This document shows, one piece after another, positions 6,191 to 7,076 of a stretch of 7,076 nt of DNA. Numbering within the stretch: the first letter of the stretch is position 1; each line of letters opens with the position of its first letter. The stretch comes from Geminicoccaceae bacterium (lineage in GTDB: Bacteria > Pseudomonadota > Alphaproteobacteria > Geminicoccales > Geminicoccaceae). Where the stretch lies: NCBI GenBank assembly GCA_030824835.1, contig JAPJRA010000177.1, forward strand, positions 1 through 7,076. Reading direction: 5' to 3'. The translations under genes were made by a program, and so were the position numbers. The notes under the pieces were generated by a model. It did not search any database. It saw only the letters and a list, made by a program, of their open reading frames with translations, and was not told the DNA's origin.

Positions 6191-6249
6191 GGCTCAGTTC
6201 GCGACGTAACGAGAATCGTGAGCCAACGACTCAGTTCAGCCGCGGCTCA
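6191..6249 (+). repeat. Alternating GGCTCA / TGAGCC / GGCTCA elements upstream of csbD
   Basis: GGCTCA occurs at 6191-6196 and 6244-6249, with its complement TGAGCC between them at 6219-6224. The middle copy can pair with either outer copy, so two mutually exclusive hairpins are possible in an RNA spanning this region. The first can extend through TTC/GAA (6198-6200 with 6213-6215). A near-identical direct repeat is superimposed: GGCTCAGTTC (6191-6200) and GACTCAGTTC (6228-6237). AGCCGCGGCT (6238-6247) is also palindromic. These may be regulator half-sites or an RNA switch; function is unproven. Confidence 0.4.
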
Positions 6250-6298
6250 TGCCCGCTGCGTCATACCTCGTGGTCAACAGAACAGGAGTTGTTAAGTC

Positions 6299-6484
6299 AT
6301 GGATAAGGATCGCGTCGAGGGTGCGGCCAAACAGGTCAAGGGTGCTGTGAAGGAGGCGGTCGGCAAGGCGGTCGGCGACAGCAAGCTGGAGAGCGAGGGC
6401 AAGGCCGACAAGGTGGAAGGCAAGGTGCAGAACGCGGTCGGCGGCCTCAAGGACGCGGTTCGCGAAGCCATCGACAAGGTTTAA
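6299..6484 (+). CDS. CsbD-family stress-associated small protein
   Basis: This 61-residue hydrophilic protein has the CsbD-like layout. The N-terminus DKDRVEGAAKQVKGAVKEAVGK is followed by a second half with the same Lys/Glu/Ala/Gly spacing (KADKVEGKVQNAVGGLKDAVREA). The repeated K-V-E-G-K/A pattern suggests two short amphipathic helices or a largely disordered chain. No cysteine, signal peptide or membrane segment is present. CsbD proteins are induced in general stress responses in many bacteria, but their molecular role is not known. AGGAG at 6284-6288 gives a ribosome site ten bases before the ATG. I looked for an EcfG-type promoter (GGAAC-N16/17-CGTT), the usual stress promoter in this class, and did not find one. 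It begins a cluster of small stress or envelope proteins that continues through DUF3309 and DUF883 genes. Confidence 0.92.
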   Translation: MDKDRVEGAAKQVKGAVKEAVGKAVGDSKLESEGKADKVEGKVQNAVGGLKDAVREAIDKV

Positions 6485-6576
6485 GTCCTGCTCTTCCCGT
6501 TCACAGGGGCGAACCGAACGAGAGCCCGATGTCAGTCAATCTAGAATAACTGTAGCGTGACTCGAAAGATTCAAAA

Positions 6577-6732
6577 ATGCTCGGTACCGTTCTGCTCGTT
6601 ATTCTAATCCTGATGCTGATCGGCGCGTTGCCGACCTGGGGGCATAGCCAGAATTGGGGATACTTCCCGAGTGGGACCTTGGGCCTGATCGTCATTATTC
6701 TACTGGTTCTGGTGCTTACCGGCCGAATGTAG
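6577..6732 (+). CDS. DUF3309 family small hydrophobic membrane protein
   Basis: This 51-residue protein is easily missed because of its size. It has two hydrophobic stretches: residues ~2-18 (LGTVLLVILILMLIGAL), and ~34-48 (LGLIVIILLVLVL). They are joined by a short loop PTWGHSQNWGYFPSG. The PTW-H-S-WGY-PSG loop between two helices is the hallmark I associate with DUF3309, a family of very short membrane proteins of unknown function that often sits with CsbD and DUF883 genes in Alphaproteobacteria. The loop aromatics (W21, W27, Y29) would lie at the membrane surface. The start ATG at 6577 has only a weak purine-rich ribosome site (GAAAG, 6564-6568). A TAGAAT at 6542-6547 could be a -10 element, but no good -35 is seen. 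The gene lies 92 bases after csbD. Confidence 0.85.
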   Translation: MLGTVLLVILILMLIGALPTWGHSQNWGYFPSGTLGLIVIILLVLVLTGRM

Positions 6733-6766
6733 AGGGTTTCGCGGTTGCCCCAGATTGGAGACTTCG

Positions 6767-7069
6767 ATGACCAGGAATGCCGAAGGTGCCGCTGGAGATC
6801 TGACCACGGATCTCGCGGCCTTGCGTCAGGACGTTGCGCATCTCGCCGCGACGATGAGCGAGCTGGTCCAGCACCAGACCATGGCGGTCGGTGCTCGCGC
6901 CGCCGCCGCCAAGGACACGATCGCCAGCAAGGCCGGCGAGATGCAGAACCGCGTGCGGATAGCCGGTCGCGACCTCGAGGGCAGTTACGATCGGCATCCG
7001 TTCACGGCGCTGCTGATCGCCTTCGGCGTCGGCATCACGCTCGGCATGTTGAGCCGGTGGCGGGTCTGA
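6767..7069 (+). CDS. DUF883 (ElaB/YqjD-like) family protein, C-tail anchored
   Basis: This 100-residue protein has a polar, helix-prone N-terminal part (residues ~8-70: DLTTDLAALRQDVAHLAATMSELV, then an Ala-rich stretch AVGARAAAAKDTIASKAGEMQNRV), likely a coiled coil. A single C-terminal membrane segment follows, HPFTALLIAFGVGITLGMLSRW (~76-98). The stretch (Y/I)DRHPFTALLIAFGVGITLG with Gly spacing and the terminal SRWR resembles ElaB/YqjD/DUF883 proteins, inner-membrane tail-anchored proteins; YqjD and ElaB of E. coli are reported to bind ribosomes in stationary phase. Whether this one does so is unknown. The start ATG at 6767 has GGAG at 6757-6760, six bases away. A TTG twelve bases upstream is a poorer choice. 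Its stop overlaps the next ATG by one base (TGATG), so the cluster continues beyond the window. Confidence 0.85.
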   Translation: MTRNAEGAAGDLTTDLAALRQDVAHLAATMSELVQHQTMAVGARAAAAKDTIASKAGEMQNRVRIAGRDLEGSYDRHPFTALLIAFGVGITLGMLSRWRV

Positions 7070-7076
7070 TGGCGAG
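7069..7076 (+). CDS. Start of a downstream gene (only three codons visible, truncated)
   Basis: ATG GCG AG begins at the last base of the DUF883 stop (TGATG), the same overlap style used elsewhere in the window. DUF883 genes are often followed by a DUF1469/phage-holin-like (YqjE-type) membrane protein, so that is the likely identity. The visible bases cannot confirm it. Confidence 0.35.

Larger units (their letters stand above)
5792..6298. other. Long intergenic region, AT-rich in its middle
   Basis: About 507 bases without a firm gene. Positions 5792-5900 have the local high GC content and hold one hairpin. Positions 5905-5995 carry an FNR/FixK-like palindrome and possible promoter parts. 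Positions ~5999-6160 are clearly AT-rich compared with everything else in the window and include a possible 23-codon ORF. Two small adjacent hairpins occur: GGTTGT/ACAACC (6121-6126 with 6137-6142) and CGGCA/TGCCG (6142-6146 with 6154-6158). Positions 6190-6250 hold repeated GGCTCA elements before csbD. No tRNA-like fold or CRISPR repeat is seen. dnaE, a frequent neighbour downstream of lolD in Alphaproteobacteria, is absent. Confidence 0.6.

Noticed and set aside
5792..6576. EcfG general-stress promoter (GGAAC-N16/17-CGTT) for csbD or DUF3309
   Set aside because: No GGAAC was found at a suitable distance from a CGTT. The nearest candidate, GGGAC at 6171, has the wrong spacing and a poor -10.
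6501..6997. Short - strand frames over the DUF3309 and DUF883 genes
   Set aside because: Antisense to genes with clear membrane-protein or family signatures; no motif or ribosome site supports them.

Overview
The window is a high-GC stretch in which every supported gene lies on the + strand. The order methylmalonyl-CoA epimerase, DUF1467 protein, class II prolyl-tRNA synthetase of the short type, LolC/E permease and LolD ATPase is typical of Alphaproteobacteria. The promoter-like sequences fit this too (CTTGCG-N17-CTATAT and TTGCCG-N17-TAGAGT). A Rhodospirillales-type or related alphaproteobacterium is the best guess; the genus cannot be read from the sequence.

Layout. (1) Positions 1-2202 form a tight run: the 3' end of the epimerase gene, an overlapping two-helix membrane protein (DUF1467), and 23 bases later a three-part flavoprotein. 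That flavoprotein joins a cyclic-nucleotide-binding-like domain, a thioredoxin-fold-like linker and a thioredoxin-reductase-like module whose redox CxxC is replaced by AATA. (2) Positions 2203-2563 are non-coding. They hold a well-formed small RNA gene with promoter, two hairpins, an exposed CCTCCC anti-Shine-Dalgarno stretch and an intrinsic terminator. It resembles the alphaproteobacterial suhB/ar8 (MmgR) sRNAs. A separate promoter for proS follows. (3) Positions 2564-5791 carry proS, lolC/E and lolD, joined by overlapping stop and start codons, so they are probably one transcript linking proline charging with lipoprotein export to the outer membrane. (4) Positions 5792-6298 are a long intergenic region, locally AT-rich. 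It contains a post-lolD hairpin, an FNR/FixK-type palindrome, a possible 23-residue ORF, and a set of alternately oriented GGCTCA repeats before csbD. dnaE, often found after lolD in this lineage, is not here. (5) Positions 6299-7076 hold a cluster of small stress and membrane-associated proteins: a CsbD-family protein, a DUF3309 membrane miniprotein and a DUF883 (ElaB/YqjD-like) protein. The start of another gene overlaps the stop of the last one.

Most of the window is housekeeping or common stress genes. I do not see a clearly new multi-gene system. The points most worth a second look are the sRNA locus, the flavoprotein that has lost both its redox cysteines and its cAMP-binding arginine, and the regulatory-looking intergenic region between lolD and csbD.
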